Assembly (NCBI GenBank): GCA_905214615.1
Contig: CAJMMX010000021.1
Coordinates: 1-31,785, forward strand
Length of the DNA: 31,785 bases
Origin: an uncultured bacterium
GTDB lineage: Bacteria; Actinomycetota; Coriobacteriia; Coriobacteriales; Coriobacteriaceae
Reading direction: 5' to 3'
Notes under the pieces: generated by a model
Database searches by the model: none
What the model saw: the letters and a program-made list of their open reading frames with translations, nothing else
What the model was told of the DNA's origin: nothing
Made by a program: the position numbers and the translations under genes
In this document: positions 23,897 to 31,766 of the stretch, in pieces
Numbering within the stretch: position 1 is the stretch's first letter
Layout: every line of letters starts with the position of its first letter

Positions 23897-23922
23897 AAAA
23901 TGGCCCCACGCGGGGCCATTTT
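23897..23922. terminator. Rho-independent terminator after the GNAT gene
   Basis: AAAATGGCCCC (23897-23907) and its complement (23912-23922) flank ACGC. On the minus strand it follows the GNAT stop (23957) and ends in a T run, separating that gene from the TetM-like gene. About 240 bases from here to 23652 hold no gene. Confidence 0.85.
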
Positions 23923-23956
23923 CATTTCGATGAAACGCTGGTATGTGACTCGGCCC

Positions 23957-24445
23957 TTATGCCTCGCGCAGCCAGTCGAACGCAACGCGCGGCGTGCCGT
24001 CGGACACATACACGACGCCGGCGCGCTCGAACCCTGCCTTGAGGCTCGCACCCTGCATGGGCAGGTTGTCCGCGTGCGTATCGATACGCAGATGGTCGGC
24101 ACGCTCCTTGGCAAAGGCAAACATCGCGGCCGCGATACCGTGCACGGTGCCGTCGGACGCCACGCGGTGCAGCACGGCGTACGGAGTGTCGCTGCGCCAC
24201 TGACCGTCCTCGATGACGTCATAGCACTCGTCCGGGCCCGGCAAAAAGGCAAACGTCGCCACCACGCGACCGTCGACTTCGCACACATAGCTGCCACCGG
24301 CGGCGATATCGGCAGCCAGCTGCTCGGCCGAAGGCGTGCCCTCGGGCCACTGCGTGGCGTTGCCATGCGCGCGCATAAAGGCGCGGGCGGCATCATAGAT
24401 AGCCATGACGGCGGGAATGTCGGTCTCGAGGGTTTTTCTGATCAT
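23957..24445 (-). CDS. GNAT family N-acetyltransferase
   Basis: A 162-residue acetyl-CoA-dependent N-acetyltransferase. It opens with IRKTLETDIPAVMAIYDAAR, has the central strand YVCEVDGRVVATFAFLPG, the acyl-CoA part VLHRVASDGTVHGIAAAMFAFAKER and the C-terminal IDTHADNLPMQGASLKAGFERAG. The pyrophosphate loop lacks the full Q/RxxGxG/A signature (TVHGIA), although this is common in distant members. The substrate (small amine, antibiotic or protein N terminus) is unknown. ATG at 24445 is chosen with GAGGT upstream; a GTG one codon earlier is also possible. It is divergent from the zinc-knuckle gene. Confidence 0.85.
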   Translation of the reverse strand: MIRKTLETDIPAVMAIYDAARAFMRAHGNATQWPEGTPSAEQLAADIAAGGSYVCEVDGRVVATFAFLPGPDECYDVIEDGQWRSDTPYAVLHRVASDGTVHGIAAAMFAFAKERADHLRIDTHADNLPMQGASLKAGFERAGVVYVSDGTPRVAFDWLREA

Positions 24446-24521
24446 CACGCGGCGACCTCACGTTTATTGGTATCACTTTGATTGAGCAATGATACCAGCG
24501 TTTGGAAAGGGCAAGGAGCGG

Positions 24522-24818
24522 ATGGGAAGCAAAAAGCGAGCCGCCTGGTCAAAGGCCAAAAGCGAGTTTTTGGGCGCTGCCACCGGCGGCGATATGAGCG
24601 ACCTGTTTGCGCGCGAGGACGAGCGCCGCGATGCCCTGGACGCCGAGCGCGATGAGGCTTGGCGCTACAAATCGTGCGAGCGCAAAAACCGCTACGACAC
24701 ACGCGCCGAGGCCGAGGCCGTTATGGCCGACTGCGAAAACCGTGGACGGCGTGGTTTGGCCTGCTACAAATGCGAATACTGCGGCGGGTGGCATCTGACG
24801 TCGCATCCTTGGAAATAG
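24522..24818 (+). CDS. Small protein with C-terminal zinc-knuckle-like motif
   Basis: A 98-residue hydrophilic, charged protein, rich in Glu, Asp and Arg, probably helical over its first 70 residues. The C terminus has CYKCEYCGGWHLTSH, giving Cys81, Cys84, Cys87, His91 and His95. This C-x2-C-x2-CGGWHLT end is seen in short phage- and plasmid-borne proteins of unknown role and looks like a metal site. AAGGAG is only three bases before the ATG at 24522; the ATG at 24489 is in frame but lacks a site, so the start is not certain. A short hairpin (GCTCCG CAA CGGAGC, 24819-24833) follows the stop. Confidence 0.65.
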   Translation: MGSKKRAAWSKAKSEFLGAATGGDMSDLFAREDERRDALDAERDEAWRYKSCERKNRYDTRAEAEAVMADCENRGRRGLACYKCEYCGGWHLTSHPWK

Positions 24819-24885
24819 GCTCCGCAACGGAGCGGCGCTCACGCAGCGGCACGGCACCGACACATCGCCGGCCATCACGCGCAGG

Positions 24886-25590
24886 CTACGGGCGCGGCGG
24901 CACCAAAACATCGTAGCGGACGGCCTTGCCCGCAAGCTGATAGCTCGGCTTAACGCCGGCAAGCAATGGGCCCTTCACCGGCCGTTTGATAACGACCTTG
25001 CGCGGCCGCACTGCAAGCGCAGTTTTAACCAGCGTCTCCTCATCGGCACACGGCTGTTCCAGATGGTGCAAGAGCTGGAACTTCTTTTTGACTGCCGCGC
25101 TCTTGGTGCGCTCAGGAAACATGGGGTCCAGATACACCACGTCGGGAGCCGCGAGCTCATCGCGCTCGACCAGCTCAGCCGTATGGCGAAGGCCGGCAAT
25201 GCTGTCCTCGCCCGCATGTAAGTGCATGCGCGCCACGGCGGCCGCAAGCGCCGAATCATCTGCCGCGCGATCCAGGGCATCCTGGAGCAGCGCCGCGATC
25301 ACGCAATCCTGCTCATACAGATCGACGGTAAAGCCCGCTGCCGCCAGCAGCAGCGAATCCTCGCCAAAGCCTGCCGTGGCGTCAATCGCCCATGGTTGTT
25401 CGATGCCTTTTGTGCGCGCAGCCTTTACCAACAGCTCTTGCTGCAGACGACCCTGCTTGAGCCGTGGAAGCATGCGGCCAAAATCGGCACGCAACTCCAT
25501 CGTGCCGTCGGTGAGCGTAAGGCCCTCGGACGTCCGCACGAGCTCGAGCCCAGCAGCCCGAGCAACAGAAAAGGGATCGACGACGCCCAT
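24886..25590 (-). CDS. rsmJ: 16S rRNA (guanine(1516)-N(2))-methyltransferase-like (RsmJ)
   Basis: A 234-residue Rossmann-fold SAM methyltransferase of the RsmJ/YhiQ family, which modifies G1516 of 16S rRNA in E. coli. DATAGFGED at 70-78 is the SAM-binding loop in its family-specific form, DLYEQD (90-95) holds the acidic residue for the ribose and LDPMFPER at 154-161 is the catalytic motif. The C terminus (VVIKRPVKGPLLAG..PSYQLAGKAVRYDV) is also typical. ATG at 25590 has AAGGAG five bases upstream; a GTG two codons earlier overlaps that site and is rejected. It is convergent with the zinc-knuckle gene. Confidence 0.9.
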   Translation of the reverse strand: MGVVDPFSVARAAGLELVRTSEGLTLTDGTMELRADFGRMLPRLKQGRLQQELLVKAARTKGIEQPWAIDATAGFGEDSLLLAAAGFTVDLYEQDCVIAALLQDALDRAADDSALAAAVARMHLHAGEDSIAGLRHTAELVERDELAAPDVVYLDPMFPERTKSAAVKKKFQLLHHLEQPCADEETLVKTALAVRPRKVVIKRPVKGPLLAGVKPSYQLAGKAVRYDVLVPPRP

Positions 25591-25653
25591 GGACACTCCT
25601 TAGCAAACAAAACGAATACATGGGCGCCATTCATGTCGGCACCCAACCGTCCG

Positions 25654-25797
25654 TTATTGTCCCACATGCGACATGGTCCACAGCATCCCAATGCAAAGCA
25701 CCGCCATCAATACCGTGCACACGGCAGCGATCACAGAATCACTCATGCGCCTTCCCAGCGACCGCGGCTCATCCACTTGCTTGACTCCGTACATCAT
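25654..25797 (-). CDS. Small single-pass membrane peptide (47 aa)
   Basis: A short frame with a very strong ribosome binding site (AAGGAGGA, 25808-25801). It starts at ATG ATG (25797 or 25794) and encodes a charged N terminus (MMYGVKQVDEPRSLGRRM) and one membrane helix from about residue 21 to 41 (VIAAVCTVLMAVLCIGMLW), ending MSHVGQ. The positive-inside rule suggests the N terminus is in the cytoplasm. It lies 63 bp upstream of rsmJ on the same strand and may be cotranscribed. No family is recognised. Confidence 0.6.
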   Translation of the reverse strand: MMYGVKQVDEPRSLGRRMSDSVIAAVCTVLMAVLCIGMLWTMSHVGQ

Positions 25798-26024
25798 GGC
25801 TCCTCCTTCGGTCCAGCTCTTACCATGGCCTCATCATCGCAGCGCCGCGCATGCGCTGCCATCGATTTGACTTACGTCCAGCTTTCCTTTTTGAAAGGTT
25901 GAACCGTGCAGGCAAGAGACGCTTTCAGGCGCATGCATCGCCGCGTTGAACTACAATGTGCTTCACCATATGTGCAGCACATAGGGTGCGCCAGGTTGGC
26001 GTACTCGTATCGAAAGGACCAGCC

Positions 26025-26426
26025 ATGAGCTTCACTCGCAAGACACTCAAAGTCCTTGCCCTCATTTACTTTGTTTTGGGCATCGCCAGCCTCGTCATCG
26101 CCGGCGTCGGCATCGCCAAGGGCAGCCTCGATTCCACGTACGGGTCGAACGCCATGCTCGCCGCGGCCGTACTTGTCATCAAGGGTCTTGTCGATCTTGC
26201 CGCAGGTGTTGCGGGCATCAAGGGCGCCAACAAGCCTTCGCAGGTGGATGGTGCGTTTAAGCTCGGCATCGTCGCCGCAATCGCCACGATTGCGCAGGCC
26301 GTGCTCACGCTTCCCGCGTTTGGCGGCGACGCCATCAACTTTGGCGCCTTTGTCATCGTGGTGTACGACCTGTTCTTTATTCAGCAGGCACACGACATTA
26401 AGGCCGAGAACAAGGACCGCCTGTAA
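26025..26426 (+). CDS. Four-helix membrane protein, unknown function
   Basis: A 133-residue integral membrane protein with helices at about 8-31, 43-67, 78-98 and 104-121 and a polar tail HDIKAENKDRL. The helices are small-residue-rich (Gly/Ala), and two short loops carry GIKGANKPSQVDG and the AFGGDAINFG segment. No catalytic motif is seen and I do not recognise a named family. ATG at 26025 has AAAGGA upstream; the frame is open further back without a site. It is monocistronic and ends in a strong terminator. Confidence 0.78.
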   Translation: MSFTRKTLKVLALIYFVLGIASLVIAGVGIAKGSLDSTYGSNAMLAAAVLVIKGLVDLAAGVAGIKGANKPSQVDGAFKLGIVAAIATIAQAVLTLPAFGGDAINFGAFVIVVYDLFFIQQAHDIKAENKDRL

Positions 26427-26464
26427 GCGCTCGCTTCTCATAACCTTTGTAGCCAAGCAACTAA

Positions 26465-26500
26465 AAAGGGCCGATCGCGCATCTCCGCGGTCGGCCCTTT
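26465..26500 (+). terminator. Rho-independent terminator after the four-helix protein
   Basis: AAAGGGCCGATCGCG at 26465-26479 pairs with 26486-26500 (one G-T pair) around a 6-base loop, ending in TTT. It lies 38 bp after the stop. On the other strand its A tract could also serve rlmA. Confidence 0.85.
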
Positions 26501-26518
26501 ACGTTTGCCCAGATAAAA

Positions 26519-26551
26519 CCTGCCAAAATAAACCTGTCCCTTTTTGGCAGG
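26519..26551 (+). repeat. 33-bp palindromic repeat, family A, copy 3
   Basis: Identical over 33 bases to 6231-6263, about 20 kb away, and also preceded by CCAGATAAAA, shared in inverted form with copy 1. It ends 3 bp before the rlmA stop (26555). Confidence 0.88.
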
Positions 26552-26554
26552 TTG

Positions 26555-27370
26555 TTAGCTGTGACGGTACTCGGCAATGATGAAGTCGATATCGGTCTGA
26601 AGGGTGTCCAGGTTTGCCAGGCGCTCTTTATCGGCAGGGCGCGTGCGGTAGTAGTACGGCGTCATCTGGAACACCGCCTCGATGTCGGCCTGCGTCTGGA
26701 GCGTAATGTTCGCAGATACCCGTTGCGTTCCCACCAACTCGAGCTCGGTCGTCTTCGGCAGCTTCTCATCGTTGAGATATGGCGTGTCGTAGAGCACCTC
26801 CTTGAGCCCAAACAGATGCCGAGCACCCGGCACCACGGTGTAGAGCGAGCCCTCGGGCGCCAGCACGCGGGCAAATTCACGCTCGTTAAAGGGGGCGAAG
26901 AGCTCGGTCACCATATCGAAGGCGCCATCAGCCACGGGGATATCCTTCATGTTGGCCACGAAATAGGTCGCATCGCCGCGCTTGGCAGCCAGGCGCACCA
27001 TCTCTTTGCCCAAGTCGAACCCGAAAGCCTCCACGCCCGGCACCGCACCCATGGCGCTCGTGTAGTAGCCCTCGCCACAGCAAATATCGAGCAAGGTCAT
27101 GGGGGTGCCGGTAGATGCCGCACACCCAGGCGCCTGCTCGCGCACCAGCTCGACCATCGCATCGCGCAACGGCGCATAGTAACCGCGGTTCAAAAAGTCG
27201 CGACGACTGCGCGCCTGCGACTTGGGATCGCCCATGGAGTCGCCGCTCTTGGACGAGCGCAGCAGATACAGATAGCCCTCGCGCGCACGGTCAAACCGAT
27301 GTCCGCCCGCGCATGCAGCACCGCGCTCATCGTCCACCAACGGCTCATGGCAAACGGGACACAACAACAT
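26555..27370 (-). CDS. rlmA: 23S rRNA (guanine-N1)-methyltransferase RlmA-type
   Basis: A 271-residue SAM-dependent enzyme of the RlmA(I)/RlmA(II) family, which methylates N1 of G745 or G748 in 23S rRNA helix 35. The N-terminal zinc site is complete: Cys4, Cys7, Cys20 and His24 in MLLCPVCHEP...CAGGH. GDSMGDPKSQARSRRDFLNRGYY (about 43-65) and the SAM loop LLDICCGEGYY at 93-103 are diagnostic. In Gram-positive bacteria G748 methylation (TlrB type) affects tylosin response; which guanine is used here cannot be told. AAGGAG precedes the start at 27370. It is divergent from the MATE gene across a repeat region. Confidence 0.92.
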   Translation of the reverse strand: MLLCPVCHEPLVDDERGAACAGGHRFDRAREGYLYLLRSSKSGDSMGDPKSQARSRRDFLNRGYYAPLRDAMVELVREQAPGCAASTGTPMTLLDICCGEGYYTSAMGAVPGVEAFGFDLGKEMVRLAAKRGDATYFVANMKDIPVADGAFDMVTELFAPFNEREFARVLAPEGSLYTVVPGARHLFGLKEVLYDTPYLNDEKLPKTTELELVGTQRVSANITLQTQADIEAVFQMTPYYYRTRPADKERLANLDTLQTDIDFIIAEYRHS

Positions 27371-27433
27371 GGCAACTCCTTAGCGCGGACAACACAACGC
27401 CCACCATTGTCTCACGCCTCCCCCACCTAGTCA

Positions 27434-27545
27434 TTGGGGACGTTCTTGAATGACTAGTCGTTTAAGAACGTCCCCAACGACCAAATGACTAGTCTGAAGG
27501 AGTGTCCCCAGCTGCCGGCAGAAAAGGAACGTCCCTAAGTGCCGG
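27434..27545. repeat. Inverted-repeat cluster, family C
   Basis: TTGGGGACGTTCTT (27434-27447) and its exact complement (27464-27477) enclose a 16-base loop that contains the palindrome GACTAGTC. TGACTAGTC/ATGACTAGTC recurs at 27451 and 27485. A second part has the palindrome CTGCCGGCAG (27511-27520) and GGAACGTCCC, followed by GTGCCGGC. The cluster fills most of the 244-bp divergent gap between rlmA and the MATE gene. Like families A and B it carries GGGAC/GTCCC cores. Confidence 0.78.
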
Positions 27546-27614
27546 CTGGATGCATTAGGAGTATCATCGTCTGCGCAAATATCTAGCGAATCGCATAGTA
27601 GAGATTGAGAGCGT

Positions 27615-28997
27615 ATGACTGATACCGCGTCCAAGCACATTGACATGACTACCGGCTCGCTGTGGCGCAATATTCCCCTATTCGCCTTTCCCGTCGCCGC
27701 CACGAGCATCCTTGAGCAGCTATCGAACCTCATCGCCACGGTCATCATCGGCAACTTCTCGGGCGACCAGGGAACCCTTGCCATGGCAGCGGTCGGCTCT
27801 AATGTTCCGCTTACCAGTCTTATGCTCAACCTGTTTATTGGCATGTCGCTTGGCTCCAACGTGGTCATTGCCAACGCTATCGGCCGCAACGATCAGAACA
27901 TGGTCAAACGTGCCGTCCATACCTCGATTTTAATGGCGCTCGTGGGCTTTGTCGTCATCGCACTGGGCGAGATCTTTGCCGAGCCCATGCTCGCCGCGCT
28001 CAACGTGCCTGCCGAGACCATGCCGCTCGCCTCACTCTACCTACGCGTCTTTTTGCTGAGCATGCCCTCGATCTTGCTCTACAACTTTGAGGCCGCGATC
28101 TTCCGCTCCGTCGGCATCACCCGCATGCCGCTGCAGGCGCTTGCCGTGTCCACCGTCCTCAACATTGGCCTGGACCTCATCTTTGTCCCCGTACTCCACT
28201 GGGGCGTCGCGGGCGTCGCTATCGCCACCGCCATCGCCTACACCGTCAGCGCCGCCACGCTCTTTATCCGCCTGCTCAAGACCGACTCCGTCGTCCGCGT
28301 CACCCTACACGACCTAGCTATCGACCCCGTCGCCCTCAAGCGCATCGTCAAGATCGGCCTGCCCGCCGGTATCCAAAGCGCCGTCTTTGCCGTCGCCAAC
28401 ATCATCATCCAGTCCGCCATCAACAGCCTGGGCACCGAGGTCATGGCGGCATCCAGCGCCGCCATGAGCTTGGAGTATGTGTGCTACAACCTGCTCAACA
28501 GCTTTAGCCAGGCTTGCACCACCTTTGTGGGGCAAAACCACGGCGCGCGCCAGATCGACCGCTGCACCAAGACGCTCAAGGTCTGCCTGGTCGAAGGCGG
28601 CATCGTCGCGCTCACCACCATCGTCATCATCGTCGGTCTGGGGCGCGAGATCCTGGCGTTGTTCAACAGCGACCCCAACATCGTCTCGATCGGCTATATC
28701 CGCGTGTGTTCGATCTTCCCGGCGTACGCCTTTAGCATGTTCTACGAGAACATGTCCGGTTATCTGCGCGGCTTTGGCATCTCGCTCATGCCCGCCCTCA
28801 TCACCATGATTTGCGTCTGCGGCATCCGCTTCTATTGGGTGTTCTGCGTGTTCCCGCACTTCCGCACCTTTGCGAACATCATGATGGTCTACCCCATCAG
28901 CCTGGGCACCACGGCGTTCTTTATGGTCGTGGCGGTACTGCTCTGCCACCCGGCACGCACCTACCGTCTGGCGCAAGCCAAAGCGACAGCCCGCTAA
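27615..28997 (+). CDS. MATE family efflux transporter
   Basis: A 460-residue membrane transporter of the multidrug and toxic compound extrusion family with about 12 helices in two homologous halves (MatE repeats at about 18-180 and 240-405). The N-terminal FPVAATSILEQLSNLIATVIIGNFSG and the second half's IGLPAGIQSAVFAVANIIIQSAINSLG are typical, as are the QN(H)GA-type FVGQNHGARQIDR after helix 8. It exports organic cations or other toxic compounds using a sodium or proton gradient; the substrate is unknown. The start at 27615 has a GAGAG site. It is convergent with the LysR gene 27 bp downstream with no clear terminator between them. Confidence 0.92.
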   Translation: MTDTASKHIDMTTGSLWRNIPLFAFPVAATSILEQLSNLIATVIIGNFSGDQGTLAMAAVGSNVPLTSLMLNLFIGMSLGSNVVIANAIGRNDQNMVKRAVHTSILMALVGFVVIALGEIFAEPMLAALNVPAETMPLASLYLRVFLLSMPSILLYNFEAAIFRSVGITRMPLQALAVSTVLNIGLDLIFVPVLHWGVAGVAIATAIAYTVSAATLFIRLLKTDSVVRVTLHDLAIDPVALKRIVKIGLPAGIQSAVFAVANIIIQSAINSLGTEVMAASSAAMSLEYVCYNLLNSFSQACTTFVGQNHGARQIDRCTKTLKVCLVEGGIVALTTIVIIVGLGREILALFNSDPNIVSIGYIRVCSIFPAYAFSMFYENMSGYLRGFGISLMPALITMICVCGIRFYWVFCVFPHFRTFANIMMVYPISLGTTAFFMVVAVLLCHPARTYRLAQAKATAR

Positions 28998-29024
28998 TCA
29001 CCACACTCAACGCCACGCCAGTCA

Positions 29025-29891
29025 TTAATTGACAATATGCGAGCTCATATAGTCGATAAAGCGCCTCGTGGCGATAGGCATGGTGTCCCAGCTGCGCCAA
29101 GCCGCCACGACGTCGCGCGAGGGAGCATGCACGATGGGGCGCACACAAATATCGGCCCGCATGCCCTCGACGGTACGGCGGTAGAGCATGCTCACACCGA
29201 GGCCCTCCTCCACCATCGCCATAATGGTGTAGTCATCGGTGACCTCACTCGTCACATGCGGCGATAGCCCGTGCGCGGCAAACGCATCGAGCACCAGACT
29301 CTGTTCGCCCTCATCCAGCAGCACAAACGGTTCGGACGCCAGGTCGGCAAGCGTCACCTTTTCCTTTGCCGCCAGTGGATGGACGGCTGGCAACAGCGCC
29401 ACCAGCTCGTCGTGATAGACCACGCGTTTCTCGAGCCCCTCGGTAAATCCACGCGCTGTAAAGCAAAAGTCGACCATGCCATCGTGCACCCACTGGGCAT
29501 TGCGCGTGTAATCGCCCTGCTTGAGGGTAAAGCGCACACCCGGATGCAGGGCCCCAAAGTCGCGGATCACACGCGGCAACACAGTGCGACTCACGTTGGT
29601 AAACGTCGCAATGCGAATGTCGGTCGACGAAAGCCCCAGCAACTCCTGGCGCTTGCCCTCAAGCTCGGCCTCGGCCGTAACGATCTGGCGCAGATACGGC
29701 AGATACTGTTTGCCGTCGCGCGTCAGTGAGACGCCCTGCTTGCCACGCTCGATAATCGTGGTGCCCAGCTCGCGCTCGAGCGCCTTGACGGCCTGGCTCA
29801 CCGCGCTTTGCGTATAGCCCAACTCGTCGGCCGCACGTTTCAGGCTGCCGCAATCGACCACCATACATACAATCTGATACCGCGATGCCAT
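29025..29891 (-). CDS. LysR-family transcriptional regulator, likely regulator of the EamA gene
   Basis: A 288-residue LysR-type regulator of standard layout: winged helix-turn-helix at about 1-60 (GSLKRAADELGYTQSAVSQAVKALERELG), linker helix and effector-binding domain (about 88-288). GGAGG precedes the start at 29891. It is divergent from the EamA transporter with 158 bp between, the usual arrangement for an LTTR that controls its divergent neighbour. The effector is unknown. Confidence 0.9.
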   Translation of the reverse strand: MASRYQIVCMVVDCGSLKRAADELGYTQSAVSQAVKALERELGTTIIERGKQGVSLTRDGKQYLPYLRQIVTAEAELEGKRQELLGLSSTDIRIATFTNVSRTVLPRVIRDFGALHPGVRFTLKQGDYTRNAQWVHDGMVDFCFTARGFTEGLEKRVVYHDELVALLPAVHPLAAKEKVTLADLASEPFVLLDEGEQSLVLDAFAAHGLSPHVTSEVTDDYTIMAMVEEGLGVSMLYRRTVEGMRADICVRPIVHAPSRDVVAAWRSWDTMPIATRRFIDYMSSHIVN

Positions 29892-30049
29892 CGTGCCTCC
29901 ACATCGATGTAGCCATAAAACGTTTTGCCAGGGCTTTTTCTGCCTACATTAGCATTTCTTAATCATACTGAAGATACATTCGCTTTACTACATCCATATC
30001 TGAGCGCAGAATCCTTTTTGCGAAACCGTTCTGTAACAAAAGGAGTCCC
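29892..30049. promoter_or_regulatory. Divergent LysR/EamA control region
   Basis: A 158-bp gap, A/T-rich in the middle. It contains the perfect 10-bp palindrome ACATCGATGT (29901-29910) next to the LysR start and the imperfect ATTAG-N5-CTTAAT repeat (29948-29963). I cannot choose a clear T-N11-A box. AAAAGGAG lies before the EamA ATG. Confidence 0.4.
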
Positions 30050-30952
30050 ATGGATCGCAAAAAAGCAATCGCGCTCTCGTTTTCCGTTCCCGTCGCATGG
30101 GGCTTTTCGTACCCCCTCATGAAGATCGGCATGGACAGTATGAACGCCACGAGCATCGTTGCGCTGCGCTGCATCATCGCCTTTGCGGCCTGCCTGCTGC
30201 TCTTCCACAAGCACGCGGTGCGCATCAACCGTGACCTGATGGTCCGCGCCGCCATCATCGGCGCCATCATGGCAACCGAGATCACCTGCATGTGCCTGGG
30301 CTCCAGCCTCACCTCCGCCTCCACCGCCGGCTTTTTGCAGAGCCTGACGGTCGTAATCGTGCCGTTTGCCAACGCGGCCCTGCTGCGTCGCGCTCCCGAG
30401 CGCAAGGTGCTCATCGGCACCGCCATCGTCACCTGCGGCATGTTGCTGCTCTCGGGCGCCGACTTTACCAGCCTGAATCCCGGCGCGATCATCATGCTGC
30501 TCTCGGCCTTTATCTATGCCGGCCACATTATCATCGCCAAGCGCTTTGTCGAAGAAGTCGATCCGCTGGCTCTGGGCGTTTGGCAGCTGGGCTTCGGCGG
30601 CTTGTTCTCGGGTATCGCCGCATTTACCTTTGGCGGCTTCACGCTTCCCAGCACGCCGAGCGAGATCGTCGTTATCGTTGCGCTCGCACTCATCTGCTCT
30701 GCCTACGGCTTTATCACCCAGACGCTCGTGCAGCCCCACGTACCTGCCGAAACCACTGGCTTCGCCTTCTCGCTCGAGCCGGTCTGCTCCGCCGTCTTCT
30801 CGTTTTTCCTGGTCGGCGAGGTCCTGAGCCCCATCGCCTTCCTTGGCGCTGCCCTCATCCTCACCGGCGTCATGGTGGCAACTGTCGAGCTTCCGCGCCT
30901 TCGCGCACATGGGCATGCTCATATGGCGGCAGCGCCCGAGCACGTCTCGTAG
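30050..30952 (+). CDS. EamA/DMT family transporter
   Basis: A 300-residue protein with ten predicted membrane helices in two EamA repeats (about 6-136 and 145-283). The N-terminal PVAWGFSYPLMKIG and the second-half FAFSLEPVCSAVFSFFLVGEVLSPIAFLGAALILTGV are diagnostic of the drug/metabolite transporter superfamily, usually exporters of amino acids or other metabolites. The C-terminal tail is His-rich (HGHAHM). AAAAGGAG precedes the ATG. The divergent LysR gene is its probable regulator, which would make an inducible metabolite export pair. Confidence 0.92.
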   Translation: MDRKKAIALSFSVPVAWGFSYPLMKIGMDSMNATSIVALRCIIAFAACLLLFHKHAVRINRDLMVRAAIIGAIMATEITCMCLGSSLTSASTAGFLQSLTVVIVPFANAALLRRAPERKVLIGTAIVTCGMLLLSGADFTSLNPGAIIMLLSAFIYAGHIIIAKRFVEEVDPLALGVWQLGFGGLFSGIAAFTFGGFTLPSTPSEIVVIVALALICSAYGFITQTLVQPHVPAETTGFAFSLEPVCSAVFSFFLVGEVLSPIAFLGAALILTGVMVATVELPRLRAHGHAHMAAAPEHVS

Positions 30953-31040
30953 GCCCCACTCCTCATGTAGCCGCGGCATAAAGGCAACCGGTGCGCCTTT
31001 ACAATAGATGCCGACAAAGCATCTGCCCTAAAGGAGTTCC

Positions 31041-31766
31041 ATGGACGCTGCAACTCGCGACCGCAACATAGCAACTTGGTTGGGCGATGCGCCGCAGCCG
31101 GTACGTAACGCTACGAACCAGCTGCTCGAGCGCATCGCCCTTCTGCGTGCCGAGCAGACCATCTACCCGGCACAAGACGACATCCTCAATGCCCTCGCCT
31201 ACACGCCGGCCGACCAGGTCAAGGCTGTCATCTTGGGCCAAGACCCCTATCACGGACCCAACCAGGCCATGGGTCTGTCGTTCTCGGTACCTGCGACGCA
31301 AACCAAGTTGCCGCCGAGCCTGCGCAACATCTATAAGGAACTCAAAGCCGATCTGGGTTGTCCCATTCCCGCCACGGGAGACCTAACCCCATGGGCACAA
31401 CAGGGCGTCCTGCTCCTCAACACTACGCTCACCGTGCGCGAGCATGCCGCGAACTCGCACGCCAAACTGGGCTGGAGCACGCTCACCGACTACGTTATCG
31501 AACGCTGCTGTCAGCTGCCCCAGCCGGTAGTCTTTTTGGCATGGGGCCGCTTTGCCCAGCAGATGGTCGAAGGCAAGCTCGCCGCTACCGGCGCGGGCAA
31601 GGCAACCGGCAAGTTCTGTCTGGCCTCTACGCACCCCTCGCCGCTTTCGGCCAACCGTGCCACGGCAGAACTCCCCGCTTTTATGGGGTCGCGCCCCTTC
31701 TCTGCCGCCAATCGGCTACTCGAACAGCACGGCTCGACCCCCGTCAACTGGACTTGCATCGGCTAA
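31041..31766 (+). CDS. ung: Uracil-DNA glycosylase, family 1
   Basis: A 241-residue base-excision repair enzyme that removes uracil from DNA. The water-activating loop GQDPYHGP is at 66-73 (Asp68), LLLNTTLTV at about 124-132 includes the uracil-binding Asn, and HPSPLSA at 198-204 carries the catalytic His198 and the leucine-type intercalation loop. Length and order fit UNG. AAAGGAG precedes the start at 31041, and a TACAAT -10-like hexamer lies at 31000-31005 beside a 7-bp hairpin (30979-31001). The end of the gene is 19 bp from the window edge. Confidence 0.97.
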   Translation: MDAATRDRNIATWLGDAPQPVRNATNQLLERIALLRAEQTIYPAQDDILNALAYTPADQVKAVILGQDPYHGPNQAMGLSFSVPATQTKLPPSLRNIYKELKADLGCPIPATGDLTPWAQQGVLLLNTTLTVREHAANSHAKLGWSTLTDYVIERCCQLPQPVVFLAWGRFAQQMVEGKLAATGAGKATGKFCLASTHPSPLSANRATAELPAFMGSRPFSAANRLLEQHGSTPVNWTCIG

